Notes under the pieces: generated by a model
Told to the model about the DNA's origin: nothing
The model's input: the letters and a program-made list of their open reading frames with translations, nothing else
The model's database searches: none
Source of the DNA: Paracoccus aestuariivivens
GTDB lineage: Bacteria > Pseudomonadota > Alphaproteobacteria > Rhodobacterales > Rhodobacteraceae
DNA length: 64,000 bases
Assembly: GCF_009711225.1 (NCBI RefSeq)
Contig: NZ_WMIE01000005.1
Coordinates: 124,001-188,000 of the forward strand
Direction of reading: 5' to 3'
Position numbers and translations under genes: made by a program
Shown here: piece after piece, positions 43,519 to 53,300 of the stretch
Layout: each line of letters begins with the position of its first letter
Position numbering within the stretch: the stretch's first letter is position 1

Positions 43519-44487
43519 CTACAGCGCGGCAAGCGCCTGTTTCGCTTCCGCGTATTCGGCGGCCAGCCGGTCGACCAGTTCGGCTGCCGGCTGCACGGCG
43601 CGCACAGCGCCGATCCCTTGTCCCGATCCCCAGATCTGGCTCCACGCCTTGGCTTTCGCCGCGCCACCGCCGAAATCCATCGCCGAGGAGTCTGCGCCAG
43701 ACAAGGCCGCTGGGTCCATTCCGGCATTCCGGATCGAGGGTGCCAGATAATTGCCATGGATTCCGGTGAACAGGCTGGAGTTCACGATATCCTCGGCCCC
43801 GCTATCGACGATCATCTGCTTGTATTCGGCTTGGGCATTCGCCTCGGCCGTCGCGATAAAGGGGCTTCCGATATAGGCCAGATCCGCGCCCATCGCCTGC
43901 GCGGCCAGAATGGCACGGCCTGTCGAGATCGCGCCCGACAGCAGCAACGGACCGTCAAACCATTCGCGGATTTCGTGGATCAGCGCAAAGGGGGATTGCT
44001 GGCCCGCGTGGCCGCCGGCGCCAGCCGCAACGGCGATCAGCCCGTCCGCGCCTTTCTCGATGGCTTTCTTCGCGAAAGTGTTGGTGATCACGTCATGCAG
44101 AGCGATTCCGCCACAGTCATGGGCGGCAGCATTCACCTCGGGGCGGGCGCCAAGGCTGGTGATCCAGATCGGAACGCGGTGCTTGTGACAGATCTCGATG
44201 TCGCGTTCCAGCCGGGCATTGCTGCGATGGACGATCTGGTTCACCGCAAAGGGGGCGGCAGGGCGGTCCGGATTGGCTTGGTTGTGGCGATCAAGCTCTT
44301 CTTCGATGCGGGTCAGCCAGATGTCCAGAAGCGGCGGATCGCCGTCTTTCTCCCGCGCATTCAAAGCCGGAAAGCTGCCGACAATCCCCGCCTTGCATTG
44401 CGCGATGACCAGATCCGGTCCCGAGACGATGAACATGGGCGATGCCATGGCCGGAATGCGCAGATTCGCAAGAATGGGTGGCAGCAT
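43519..44487 (-). CDS. Nitronate monooxygenase family protein (FMN)
   Basis: A 322-residue TIM-barrel flavoprotein of the nitronate monooxygenase/2-nitropropane dioxygenase family. Motifs: I-P-A-M-A-S-P-M-F-I-V-S-G-P-D-L-V (about 11-27), C-K-A-G-I-V-G-S-F-P-A-L-N-A-R (about 31-45), A-A-G-A-G-G-H-A-G-Q-Q-S-P-F (about 152-165) with the G-G-H-x-G signature, G-A-I-S-T-G-R, and F-I-A-T-A-E-A. It oxidises toxic alkyl nitronates in class I enzymes. Start at 44487 follows GGAGG. Confidence 0.88.
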   Translation of the reverse strand: MLPPILANLRIPAMASPMFIVSGPDLVIAQCKAGIVGSFPALNAREKDGDPPLLDIWLTRIEEELDRHNQANPDRPAAPFAVNQIVHRSNARLERDIEICHKHRVPIWITSLGARPEVNAAAHDCGGIALHDVITNTFAKKAIEKGADGLIAVAAGAGGHAGQQSPFALIHEIREWFDGPLLLSGAISTGRAILAAQAMGADLAYIGSPFIATAEANAQAEYKQMIVDSGAEDIVNSSLFTGIHGNYLAPSIRNAGMDPAALSGADSSAMDFGGGAAKAKAWSQIWGSGQGIGAVRAVQPAAELVDRLAAEYAEAKQALAAL

Positions 44488-44565
44488 GACGGTTCCTCCA
44501 TGGTCAGCATCGGGGCGCAGGTTGCACCAGCCCCCCGAGACTGCCAACGGGTTCCGTCGCGTCGG

Positions 44566-45621
44566 TCAGAACGGCATCGGATTGTCGCGGTGCAACTGGT
44601 CGATCCGCCCGAGCGCCTCGTCCGAAAGGACCAGATCGATACCCTTCAGCAGATGCTCAAGCTGGCCATAGCTGGTCGCCCCGATGATCGGGATGCACGC
44701 GAATGGCCGCTGGCGGGTAAAAGCGATGGCCATATGGATCGGATCAAGCTGCAATTCACACGCAAGCGCATGATACGCCGCAACAACCGAAGGCGCACGA
44801 GGCGTGCGACGCCCGCCCAGATCGCCCGGCCCGCCATGAGCCTTGTCGACCGCGGCACGGCTGCCATCGGGCTCGATACCGGCCTGATACTTGCCGGTCA
44901 GCAGACCGGCTGCCAGCGGCGAATAGGCCAGCAGCGTCACGTCCTCATTCACCGCAACTTCTGCCAGATCGGTATCGTAAAGCCGGTTCATCAGCGAATA
45001 TTCGTTCTGGATCGTCACCACCCGCGGCGCGCCGATTTTGTCGGCCATGTCGATCCAGCGCGAGGTCCCCCATGCGGATTCGTTCGACAGGCCAAAGGCA
45101 CGGATCTTGCCGGCCTTGGCCGCGTCAGCGACGGCCTCAAGCACATCGGCCATATGATCCAGCGTTTTTTGCCGGTCCTGCTTGCGCGGATCATAGCGCC
45201 AGTTCTGACGAAAGGCGTAGCTTCCACGAACCGGCCAATGCAACTGATAGATATCGATATAATCGGTTTGCAGCCGACGCAGAGACGCGTCGATGGTCTG
45301 GTGCAGGATCTTGCCGTCATAGCCCTCAAGGCGCAGCTTGTCGCTGGGGCCGGCAACTTTAGTCGCGATCTCGACCTTGTCACGACCGCCACGACTGGCC
45401 AGCCATTTGCCGATGATCTGTTCGGTCACGCCAACCGTTTCACGCAGCACCGGATTGACGGGATACATCTCGGCGGTATCAAAAAACGTGATCCCCGCAT
45501 CCGGAGCCAAATCCATCTGGTCATGGGCATCCGATAGGCTGGTCTGGTTGCCAAAAGTCATGGTCCCCAGAGAAACGGCACTAACCGAGACTCCGCTGTT
45601 GCCAAGCGTCATTCGTTGCAT
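44566..45621 (-). CDS. Aldo/keto reductase
   Basis: A 351-residue NADP-dependent aldo/keto reductase (Tas/YajO-like). Catalytic residues are D-T-A-E-M-Y (Asp, Tyr about 49-54), K in E-I-A-T-K-V, and H in I-Y-Q-L-H-W-P-V. The N-terminal hairpin reads MQRMTLGNSGVSVSAVSLGTMTFGNQ. The cofactor-binding end has I-P-I-I-G-A-T. The start at 45621 is chosen for AAAGGTT upstream; the longer frame would include the tRNA gene. Substrate unknown. It begins 20 bases after the tRNA-Sec 3' end. Confidence 0.9.
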   Translation of the reverse strand: MQRMTLGNSGVSVSAVSLGTMTFGNQTSLSDAHDQMDLAPDAGITFFDTAEMYPVNPVLRETVGVTEQIIGKWLASRGGRDKVEIATKVAGPSDKLRLEGYDGKILHQTIDASLRRLQTDYIDIYQLHWPVRGSYAFRQNWRYDPRKQDRQKTLDHMADVLEAVADAAKAGKIRAFGLSNESAWGTSRWIDMADKIGAPRVVTIQNEYSLMNRLYDTDLAEVAVNEDVTLLAYSPLAAGLLTGKYQAGIEPDGSRAAVDKAHGGPGDLGGRRTPRAPSVVAAYHALACELQLDPIHMAIAFTRQRPFACIPIIGATSYGQLEHLLKGIDLVLSDEALGRIDQLHRDNPMPF

Positions 45622-45641
45622 CGGGAACCTTTCGTCTGGAT

Positions 45642-45737
45642 TGGCGGAAGAGAATGGGAGTCGAACCCACCCGGGACAGGCTCGCTGCCCCAACCGGATT
45701 TGAAGTCCGGCCGCCCCACCGGGGACGATTCTCTTCC
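45642..45737 (-). tRNA. selC: tRNA-Sec (anticodon UCA)
   Basis: A selenocysteine tRNA of 96 bases including encoded CCA. The minus strand starts GGAAGAGA (45737-45730) and ends TCTCTTCC-G-CCA (45653-45642), giving the 8-bp acceptor stem that distinguishes bacterial tRNA-Sec. The anticodon stem-loop is CCGGACTTCAAATCCGG with TCA at 45703-45701. A long variable arm (GGGGCAGCGAGCCTGTCCC) and a T arm with GGTTCGACTCC follow. It delivers Sec at UGA with SelB. It stands next to, but separate from, selA/selB: two other genes intervene. Confidence 0.97.
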
Positions 45738-46177
45738 CCGCCTTTGATTTCAATCTCTAACCATGGATTTCCGGACGGTGCAAACAGGCTTTCGCGGCAT
45801 TTTTACAACATCCACCGGCGACCAAGTCTTTCCTCGGATCGCTACAGTCCTGTTTCGTAAGGAATTCCTGACGGGCAAATCCGACAAGAAGCGCCCCCAT
45901 TTTTGCGTTGCCGTACCCAGCCACCAACATGGATTCGCAGGGAATCCATTCATTCACTCGGAAGTGTGGACGCTGCCGACCGGTGGCCGACACAAGCGTA
46001 TCGGACAAGTCAAGGGTCGCCGCGCGCGAAACCGACATTGCGTTGCCCAATCGACGACGCTTCAAAGAAAAAAACGTCGGGGCACAGAGCAAATATGCCG
46101 CAGCGATCTGTCTGGATCGAGGCAAGTCGCTCGGGTATGAGATCGTAAATTATCACCTTAATTCTAAAGGGTTACTG
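45738..46177. other. Non-coding interval between tRNA-Sec and the SGNH gene
   Basis: Open frames exist on both strands across this 440-base stretch, but none gives a recognisable protein. It must hold the leftward promoter of the tRNA and the rightward promoter of the SGNH gene; the last 40 bases are A+T-rich (TAAATTATCACCTTAATTCT). No repeat of the tRNA end, integrase or att-like duplication was found by eye. Confidence 0.55.
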
Positions 46178-48196
46178 ATGCCTGGTCAAAGCAAGCCAAA
46201 TGCCTCGGAGCATTGCCAGCAAGCCCCGCTTGACCCGGCAGATCACATCTGCGCGAACGATCTTATCGCGCCTGCTGACAATCCGGACACGGCTGCGCTG
46301 GCCCTGCATCGGACCGAGGAATTCGCAACCGTAGCGGTCCGATCGACCGAGCATTCCTGCGCCACGACCGGAGTATTTTCTGCCGGCACGACCACCGCAC
46401 GCTTTTACGACAGGATCGCGCTGGGACGTGCCGCCGTGGCAGATGGAGAGTCTTTCGCCGTCGTTGCGGGCGGTCCTGATGGCCTTTCCCGTCCAACCAT
46501 CTTTCGCCGCGACGATGCGATGACGCAGACCGCTTTGATCGAGATCCTGTCCCCATCCGGAATGGATGGCGAGACGGCGGCCCTTCGCGCGGTCACCGAC
46601 GACGACGCTGCCACGTACACGCACGAGTTCATGGCCAAATCCGGAACAAACGCGCGCCGGCGCTATCTGCTGGGCGGGTTTCGCGCGGTGGATGGCGCAT
46701 GGGAGGCGTCCAAACTGATCTCTCGCGATCTATCCGGCAACGTGGCATCGGGGCGCTGGGTCGATCGGATCACGTCGAGCGACGGCCTGACTACGTTGAT
46801 GGCATGGGACTATCGCGGGCGTGTGCGCTGCCAGCCCGACGAACGCACCATGGAATACATTGCGGACAATCTGCCCGTCGCGGTTCGCGATTATCCGATG
46901 CTGACCAGCGGAACCGCCGAATTCCACAAGCCGCTGGGACCAATCATCGGCATCCACGCCTATGGCCAGTCATGGGAAACGCGGAACGCCCAGACCGGCA
47001 TCGCGCAAAACGATGTAGCGGGCTACACGCTGACCGGTCAGTTGTTCCCGAAAAACGTCCTGACCCTGAATGACGGGCGTGGCTTTCTGGGCTGGGAAGG
47101 CGCGGCGGGCCGGATCGCTTCGACGGCATTCGCGGCGGGCTCCGAGACGGATACGGATATCCAGACGCTTGTGGGCGCGATGGCGTTCCGTCTGGCGCGA
47201 TCCGCGAATGACGAAGGTCGCCCGCTGGTCGTCATGGCGCGCACCGAGGCCAAGGGCGGCACAGCGCTGGAGTATCTGGCTTCGCCGGATCTGCCCTATG
47301 CCATAGGCGACGGGGCGTGCTGGGCCGCGTGGGAAGGCGCTGTGCAAGACGCTTTCGACATCGCCACAGGTCTGGGCGTAGCCTACGAGGTCCGGTTCAT
47401 TCCCTGGACGCACGGTCAGGCGAATACCGACGACAGCTACGCCACCTATCGCACCAATATGGAAATGCTGCTCGACCGCATGAGCCGAACCGTCATGTCG
47501 ATCACGCGCCAGACCATCAAGCCAGTGTTTATGGTGATGCAGCAGATGCCCACGCAAAGCAAAGGTTACGCTGATCACATCAAGGTCACATCTGATCTGT
47601 GCCGTGAGCGGGATGACTGTGTGATGATCACAGGGGGATACGGTCACGAGCATATCGACCACATCCACCTGACCCGATGGGCCTCGGTCGAGATCGGCGA
47701 ATTGCGGGCCATCGCAGCGGAGAAAACACTGCGCGGCGAACCGTGGGGCGGGCCCATGCTGGCCAATCCCCGCCGCTCGGGCGCGGTGGTGACCTTCGAC
47801 GTGATCGGCGCGCATGACGTCGTTGTGGATGAAAGCATCGTGTCGGACCGACACCAGACCGGCGGCGCGTATGATCCCGCAACCGGGGCATATTCCGGGG
47901 GCAAGCCCGTTCCGTTCTACGGCTTCGAGGCATCGGTCGACGGGTCAAAGCTTGCCATCGACAGCGTCACGGTTGATCGCCGCAGGATCACCGTCACGCT
48001 GACCAGCGCACCCGCATCCGGTACGCTGCAAATCCGCTACGCCATGCATTACAACGGCACAGTCAATTCGACTCGCGGCGACAACCGGTCCGCGAACCGC
48101 GGCAACATCCGCGCCGATTGGCAGGGCCGTTCGATCCTGACGGGGCGGCCACTGCACCGCTGGATGGCGTCCGACTATTTCAACTTCACGATCTGA
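46178..48196 (+). CDS. SGNH/GDSL hydrolase-like (sialate O-acetylesterase-type) protein, accessory character
   Basis: A 672-residue protein. The first ~270 residues match nothing recognised. The middle carries the carbohydrate-esterase (SASA-like SGNH) blocks: I-I-G-I-H-A-Y-G-Q-S-W-E (serine nucleophile, about 257-268), W-T-H-G-Q-A-N-T-D (about 409-417) and the closing G-H-E-H-I-D-H-I-H-L-T (Asp/His pair, about 490-500). About 150 more residues of beta-rich sequence follow. Start at 46178 has AAAGGG seven bases upstream. No classical signal peptide. Proteins of this build occur in phage tail/capsid decoration and in surface-polysaccharide systems; which applies is not known. Paired with the next gene. 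Confidence 0.62.
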   Translation: MPGQSKPNASEHCQQAPLDPADHICANDLIAPADNPDTAALALHRTEEFATVAVRSTEHSCATTGVFSAGTTTARFYDRIALGRAAVADGESFAVVAGGPDGLSRPTIFRRDDAMTQTALIEILSPSGMDGETAALRAVTDDDAATYTHEFMAKSGTNARRRYLLGGFRAVDGAWEASKLISRDLSGNVASGRWVDRITSSDGLTTLMAWDYRGRVRCQPDERTMEYIADNLPVAVRDYPMLTSGTAEFHKPLGPIIGIHAYGQSWETRNAQTGIAQNDVAGYTLTGQLFPKNVLTLNDGRGFLGWEGAAGRIASTAFAAGSETDTDIQTLVGAMAFRLARSANDEGRPLVVMARTEAKGGTALEYLASPDLPYAIGDGACWAAWEGAVQDAFDIATGLGVAYEVRFIPWTHGQANTDDSYATYRTNMEMLLDRMSRTVMSITRQTIKPVFMVMQQMPTQSKGYADHIKVTSDLCRERDDCVMITGGYGHEHIDHIHLTRWASVEIGELRAIAAEKTLRGEPWGGPMLANPRRSGAVVTFDVIGAHDVVVDESIVSDRHQTGGAYDPATGAYSGGKPVPFYGFEASVDGSKLAIDSVTVDRRRITVTLTSAPASGTLQIRYAMHYNGTVNSTRGDNRSANRGNIRADWQGRSILTGRPLHRWMASDYFNFTI

Positions 48197-48205
48197 GGGG
48201 GCCTC

Positions 48206-49027
48206 ATGGCACAGATCATCGGCACAGGGGATCCGGTGAACGCGGGGCTGTCGACATTCTACGACAACACCGTGGATTTCAGCGGGTTCGGGTTGACCGA
48301 CCGCTTCGAGTTCAAGGCGTCCACGATCGTGCGTGGCGACGTTTCCGGTACGCTGCGGGTGTCGCGGGTCAACCCGATCGGCACATCTCGCCCGCTGACA
48401 CAGGCAGAAACGACCAACCAGCCAGCCTATCTGGCCGCGGGTGGACCGAACGGGCTGACCGATGCCCTGGAGTTCGTGAAAACCAGACCCGATGGCATGA
48501 TGCTTGGTGATCTGGATATCGGCAAGCTGACCAAAGTCCTGATCATCCGCCCGACGATCACCGAAGATGCGTTGAATTATCACCTGCTGTCTGCGCGCTC
48601 GACCGGTACGGGTCGAAACACATGGATATTGCGCCAGATCAACGGCCAGTTGGGTATGCGGGCATGGGCCGGAGACGTTTCGCCGAACTGGGGCAATGCG
48701 GAAATCACCGCAGGCGGGATACCGCTCGGCGCATGGCAGGCCGTGGCGATGTGTCTGGACCCGGACGCGCGGATGGTCAAATGCGGTGTACGGGCGACCG
48801 GCGCCGCAAGATGGACATGGGCGACAGCAACATGGCCAGCCGAGTATCCGCCGACCAAAACGCTGATGACGCTCGGGGCCCATAATGCGCTCGGCACGTT
48901 TGACAGCTATTCGGGCCGCGTTGCGGGTGTACTGACATTCGCCGGCCATGACGCGCATGCGGAACCCGCGCTGCTTGACCAGATCAACGCATGGGCATTC
49001 GGCGCTGTAAGCATCTTCGGGCTTTAG
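48206..49027 (+). CDS. LamG/jelly-roll-like protein of unknown function
   Basis: A 273-residue protein with no family recognised with confidence. It is rich in Gly, Thr, Ala and Trp, and has concanavalin/LamG-like spacing (YHLLSARSTGTGRNTWILRQINGQLGMRAWAGD ... PLGAWQAVAMCLDPDARMVKCGV ... SYSGRVAGVLTFAGH). Such domains occur in phage tail proteins and glycan-binding proteins. It starts nine bases after the SGNH gene with GAGGGGG as ribosome-binding site, so the two are an operon. Both run opposite to the flanking sel genes. Confidence 0.5.
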   Translation: MAQIIGTGDPVNAGLSTFYDNTVDFSGFGLTDRFEFKASTIVRGDVSGTLRVSRVNPIGTSRPLTQAETTNQPAYLAAGGPNGLTDALEFVKTRPDGMMLGDLDIGKLTKVLIIRPTITEDALNYHLLSARSTGTGRNTWILRQINGQLGMRAWAGDVSPNWGNAEITAGGIPLGAWQAVAMCLDPDARMVKCGVRATGAARWTWATATWPAEYPPTKTLMTLGAHNALGTFDSYSGRVAGVLTFAGHDAHAEPALLDQINAWAFGAVSIFGL

Positions 49028-49099
49028 AGGTTTGCGATAGCGCAGCCCCGCGACGGCACCGGAAATGGCGAACTGCCTGCAGAGCTGTTTGACGCCGCC

Positions 49100-51016
49100 C
49101 TAGCCGTCGGGCGTGAACAGGTCGATCCGGTGCGGATTGATGCGCCGTAAATCGCCCCGCCGCAACGTCAGGCCCAGCCTGTCGAAGAAGTCGAGGATCT
49201 GAATAGCCACCTTGCGGCCGTTCTGGACACGGTCGCGAAATGCAGGCGCGGTAAACCAGCCATCCTCGGCCAAGGCGGCGGTATCACGGATGATCTGCAC
49301 CATCTCGACCGTGGTTTCACGCGCGAAAAAATGGTCATGCGCGATTTGGTCGATCCGTCCCTGACGCGCGGCCATACGCAGAATGCGGCGGATTTCGGCC
49401 TCATCCTCGCCGAACTCGGTCGCGAAATCGCGGACGCGGGGCGGGCGAAAGCGCTCATCTCCGGTCAGTTGAGGGATAATGCGGGCATAGATCGCCTCAT
49501 CTTCAGACGAAAGGCGTGGCAAATGGCCGGGCAGGCGCAGGAAAGCACCATCAAGGGCGATGCGACCCGCTTCAGCCTCGCTGCGGATGAAGGCCGAAAA
49601 ATCGGCCTTCGATAAGCGGGGTTGCAGCAGAAGCCGAAGTCTTTCGCGGCCCAGCCCCTGCAGGTCGGCATTCTCATGGTGAAACTCGGCCAAGCGGTCC
49701 AGCATTTGCTGACGCATGGCTGCCAGCGACGACGCTGCCAGCGCTTGTCTGGTCGCATCAATCACGGTCAGGCCAGAGGTCGCAAGCGCCGCATCCATTT
49801 GTGCGTCCGACAGCGCATGATCGCGGGCGAAACTGTGCAGATCCACCAGACCCGCCTGACCCGAAGCAGCCAAGGCCAGCGCCGGATCGGGCAGAGCGAG
49901 GGCACGCAATGCCGCCAAACGCTCGGGGCGCGTGCGGCGACGGGCGGGGGCGCGCAAATCGACGATGCGCCCGCCACCGATGGTGCGTCTGGCCGAGACA
50001 TCACGCAGGATGAAACGATCACCCACGGCAGCCGCAAGCGGTCGATCAAGAACGATCTGGGCTAGTCCCTCGGCTCCCGGTGCCAGATCGCCCTCGAGCG
50101 GAACAATGCGTGCACCAAGCTCGGCAGCCCCGATATGCAACCGTGCAGGGAACCACGTCGCAAGGGGCTTCGGTTCGCTATCCAAGGCATGCAGCATTAC
50201 GTCGATGCGGTCCGTGGGGGCGTGCAACATGGGATCAAGCGCAACATGGCCGCGCAGGACGGCTTCGCGAGAAATACCGTCACCGGTCAGGTTCAACGCG
50301 CAGCGCTGGCCCGCAACACCATGATCGGCCTTGCGGTTCTGCGCATGGATTCCGCGGACACGGGCGGGCAGCCCCGACGGGCTGACAACGATCTGGTCGC
50401 CAACCGCGACCTGCCCCGAAACGACAGTTCCCGTCACCACCGTACCAGTCCCCGCAAGCGTGAAGCTGCGGTCGATGACAAGGCGAAAGCGGGCGTCGGC
50501 CGCACGAGCGGTGGTCTGCGCCTCGGCCTTGGCAAGCTCGGATTTCAACCGCTCGATCCCCGCTCCGGACAAAGACGAAACGGAGAACACTGCCGCGCCC
50601 GCCAGTCCGGTTGGTGCCAGAAGATCGGAAATTTCGCTGGTCAGGTCCGAGATACGCTCCGGATCGGCCAGATCGGATTTGGTCAGCGCGACGACACCCT
50701 GCCGGATGCCGAGCTGATCCAGAATGGCCAAATGCTCCCGCGTCTGAGGCATGATCCCGTCATCTGCCGCGATCACCAACAGCGCCAGATCAATCCCGCC
50801 CGCACCCGCCAGCATAGTATGCACGAATTTCTCGTGTCCCGGTACATCGACAAATCCGGTGACCGCTCCGCCGCCCAGATCTGCATAGGCGAAACCCAGA
50901 TCTATGGTGATGCCGCGGGCCTTTTCTTCGGCAAGCCGGTCGGCATCGACCCCGGTCAAGGCCCTGACCAACGCCGTCTTCCCGTGGTCGATATGCCCCG
51001 CCGTTCCGACAATCAT
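49100..51016 (-). CDS. selB: Selenocysteine-specific elongation factor SelB
   Basis: A 638-residue GTPase that carries Sec-tRNA(Sec) to UGA codons by binding the SECIS hairpin in mRNA. The G domain is EF-Tu-like: [13 protein letters not shown] (about 4-16), [17 protein letters not shown], and T-K-S-D-L. Translational domains II-III span about 170-360. The C-terminal winged-helix repeats (about 370-638) bind SECIS. The start overlaps the selA stop by 4 bases. Confidence 0.96.
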   Translation of the reverse strand: MIVGTAGHIDHGKTALVRALTGVDADRLAEEKARGITIDLGFAYADLGGGAVTGFVDVPGHEKFVHTMLAGAGGIDLALLVIAADDGIMPQTREHLAILDQLGIRQGVVALTKSDLADPERISDLTSEISDLLAPTGLAGAAVFSVSSLSGAGIERLKSELAKAEAQTTARAADARFRLVIDRSFTLAGTGTVVTGTVVSGQVAVGDQIVVSPSGLPARVRGIHAQNRKADHGVAGQRCALNLTGDGISREAVLRGHVALDPMLHAPTDRIDVMLHALDSEPKPLATWFPARLHIGAAELGARIVPLEGDLAPGAEGLAQIVLDRPLAAAVGDRFILRDVSARRTIGGGRIVDLRAPARRRTRPERLAALRALALPDPALALAASGQAGLVDLHSFARDHALSDAQMDAALATSGLTVIDATRQALAASSLAAMRQQMLDRLAEFHHENADLQGLGRERLRLLLQPRLSKADFSAFIRSEAEAGRIALDGAFLRLPGHLPRLSSEDEAIYARIIPQLTGDERFRPPRVRDFATEFGEDEAEIRRILRMAARQGRIDQIAHDHFFARETTVEMVQIIRDTAALAEDGWFTAPAFRDRVQNGRKVAIQILDFFDRLGLTLRRGDLRRINPHRIDLFTPDG

Positions 51017-52350
51017 GCCGAAAGGGCATCCAGAAGCGCCTGATCACTGGGCAGACAGCGCAGATCCAGAATCAGCTCTCCATCATGGATATGCCCGATG
51101 ATCGGGGTGTCCAGACCGCGCAACCGGTCGGCCAGCGCTTCGGGTGAGGGGGTCAAAGCCAGTCCCGCACTGGGAATCGTTTCGGTGGGCAATGCACCCG
51201 ATCCGATCTGGCTGGCACAGGGGGTAACGCGCACACGGCAACCCAACTTGGCCTCTACGCGCGGAGCAAGACGCTCGGCCTGAGCGCGGATCTCGGCCTC
51301 GGTGCGGGCCAGCAGCCGCAGGGTCGGCAGCCGTTCGGCAAGGCAGTCGGGATTGCGGTAAAGCCTCAACGTAGCCTCGGTCGCCGCGATGCGGATCTTG
51401 TCCATCCGGACGGCACGCTTCAGCGGATTCCTGTTAATCGCCGCGATGATCTCTCGCTTGCCAACGATAAAGCCGGCCTGCGGTCCACCCAGCAGCTTGT
51501 CGCCCGAGAAGGTCACGACATCCGCGCCCTCGGCCACGGCTTCGGCCACCGTGGGTTCGGGCGACAGCCCCCAGCGACGCAGATCGACCAGCGTGCCGGA
51601 CCCGAGGTCGTTGACCATCGGCAAGCCAGCTGCGTGGGCGATGGCGGCAAGTTCCGACGCCAGAACTTCCTTGGTAAAGCCCTCGATGCGGTAGTTCGAG
51701 GTATGGACCTTCATCAACAGACCGGTTTCGGGACCGATTGCTTCGCGGTAGTCCTTGGCATGGGTACGGTTGGTTGTCCCGACCTCGCGCAGGATGCAGC
51801 CCGCCTGTTCCATGATCGCGGGCATCCGGAAGGCGCCGCCGATCTCGATCAACTCGCCGCGCGAGACAATGGCCTCACGGCCCTTGGCCAAGGTGTTCAG
51901 GGTTATCAGGACCGCCGAGGCGTTGTTGTTGACGACCGTCGCATCCTCGGCTCCCGTCAATTCGCAAAGCAGTCCGCGCAGATGGCTGTCGCGCTCGCCC
52001 CGACCTCCGTCGTCCAGATCGAATTCCAAAGCCGCAGGGGCGCGCATGGCGGCAACCGCGGCCTCGATCGCAGACTCGGCCAGCAATGCTCGACCCAGAT
52101 TGGTGTGCAGAACCGTGCCGGTCAGATTCAACACCGGCCGCAAACGCGATCTGGCCTGCGCGGCCATCGCCTTGATAACTGCGATCAGGATCTCCTGCGC
52201 GTCCGGCACGGGATCGGGGCGCGTGGCGCGGATCGCCACAAGCTGGCTTCGCACCGCCTGTGTGACCGCCATACGTCCATAGGATTGGATCAGCGGACCG
52301 CAATCGGCCAAAAGTCGATCAACCGAGGGCAATGACCGCAAATCCGACAT
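51013..52350 (-). CDS. selA: L-seryl-tRNA(Sec) selenium transferase SelA
   Basis: A 445-residue PLP enzyme that converts Ser-tRNA(Sec) to Sec-tRNA(Sec) using selenophosphate. It opens [29 protein letters not shown] (about 71-88) and the PLP lysine Lys285 in [13 protein letters not shown] are conserved. ATG at 52350 shares one base with the fdhE stop (TGATG). SelD (selenophosphate synthetase) is not in this window and must be encoded elsewhere. Confidence 0.96.
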   Translation of the reverse strand: MSDLRSLPSVDRLLADCGPLIQSYGRMAVTQAVRSQLVAIRATRPDPVPDAQEILIAVIKAMAAQARSRLRPVLNLTGTVLHTNLGRALLAESAIEAAVAAMRAPAALEFDLDDGGRGERDSHLRGLLCELTGAEDATVVNNNASAVLITLNTLAKGREAIVSRGELIEIGGAFRMPAIMEQAGCILREVGTTNRTHAKDYREAIGPETGLLMKVHTSNYRIEGFTKEVLASELAAIAHAAGLPMVNDLGSGTLVDLRRWGLSPEPTVAEAVAEGADVVTFSGDKLLGGPQAGFIVGKREIIAAINRNPLKRAVRMDKIRIAATEATLRLYRNPDCLAERLPTLRLLARTEAEIRAQAERLAPRVEAKLGCRVRVTPCASQIGSGALPTETIPSAGLALTPSPEALADRLRGLDTPIIGHIHDGELILDLRCLPSDQALLDALSA

Positions 52351-53258
52351 CAGTATCCCACAAGGAAGGGGTTGAATCCGCCCCGTTTCCATTCGGTGTC
52401 GCGCATCATCAGATCAAGTCCAAGGCTGGCCACATCGTCCGCGACAGGCTCAAGCGAGGGGTTCTTGTTCTGATACAGGATTTTGACCCAATGGCCGCAT
52501 TCACGGCAGATCTCGGCCTTGACCGTCGCCTCTTCGGTCTCGACCGAGCGATAGGTGATCCCCTTGGTCGAGCCACAGCAGGTGCATTTGACCCGCACCT
52601 CGTTCCATAGGGTCTGGCAGGTTGCGCATGAACAATATCGCGCACCTTCGGCGCCGATATTTTCGGTCACCATGCTGACCGCCGCACGACCGCCGCAAGC
52701 GGGGCAAATGCCGGATTTGATCGGGACCAATTGTTCCACGTGAAGTCCCGAGGCCGACATCGCCGCGTGGGCCTGAAGGGCGGCCGCCGCGAAAAGATGC
52801 GGAGCCACGCTATCTTCCGGAATGGTATCGGTCAGGACGTTCGTCATCACCCAGTCGCGATCCGAAGCGCTTGCGTCCTTCAGCGCCGACAGCGCCAGTC
52901 GCGCTGGCTCGGGCATATCGACATCGGCAAGCAACTCGCACAACCGGTCCAGCGCTTTGCAAAGGGCGGAACGCATGTCGTTGCGATCAAGCTGCGGCAT
53001 CCTGCTTGATCGGGCTAGTTCGATCCGCGATGCGGGGATGGGTTCGGGGGTGGGTAATTCGCGGACAAGTCGCGCCTGCGCCCTGGCAATGCCACCAAGA
53101 AAGCGCAGATAGGGCGCAAGATTGGGGCTATGCTGGGCAAGAAAATCGAACCTTTCGGCTCGGGTGATAAACATCGCCTCGGGGTCCGGCAGGCGGGCGA
53201 AAGGTACTTTCGCCACGCCGCCGATCATCGAGGGATCGGGTTTCAAGCTAGAAGTCAT
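52350..53258 (-). CDS. fdhE: Formate dehydrogenase accessory protein FdhE
   Basis: A 302-residue cytoplasmic assembly factor with rubredoxin-like CxxC motifs: G-I-C-P-A-C-G-G (about 186-193), [11 protein letters not shown] (about 212-222), C-T-C-C-G-S (about 228-233), C-R-E-C-G-H-W (about 257-263). FdhE is needed for maturation of respiratory formate dehydrogenases N and O. ATG at 53258 is chosen; a GTG directly precedes it. It follows the gamma subunit gene by about 42 bases. Confidence 0.94.
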   Translation of the reverse strand: MTSSLKPDPSMIGGVAKVPFARLPDPEAMFITRAERFDFLAQHSPNLAPYLRFLGGIARAQARLVRELPTPEPIPASRIELARSSRMPQLDRNDMRSALCKALDRLCELLADVDMPEPARLALSALKDASASDRDWVMTNVLTDTIPEDSVAPHLFAAAALQAHAAMSASGLHVEQLVPIKSGICPACGGRAAVSMVTENIGAEGARYCSCATCQTLWNEVRVKCTCCGSTKGITYRSVETEEATVKAEICRECGHWVKILYQNKNPSLEPVADDVASLGLDLMMRDTEWKRGGFNPFLVGY

Positions 53259-53300
53259 CACATCCTTCGGGCCGACCGGCCATACATCCGGCCGTTTCAG

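Noticed and set aside
45763..46140. 125-codon frame (and a 122-codon frame on the other strand) next to tRNA-Sec
   Set aside because: Neither has a ribosome-binding site or recognisable sequence; both lie in presumed promoter DNA of the tRNA and SGNH genes.
45908..46177. Upstream start for the SGNH gene adding 90 residues
   Set aside because: The extension is basic and unlike the rest; a better ribosome-binding site (AAAGGG) precedes the ATG at 46178.
45738..49099. Complete prophage or integrative island at tRNA-Sec
   Set aside because: No integrase, excisionase or terminase gene, and no repeat of the tRNA 3' end was seen; only two genes are present, so this stays a suspicion.
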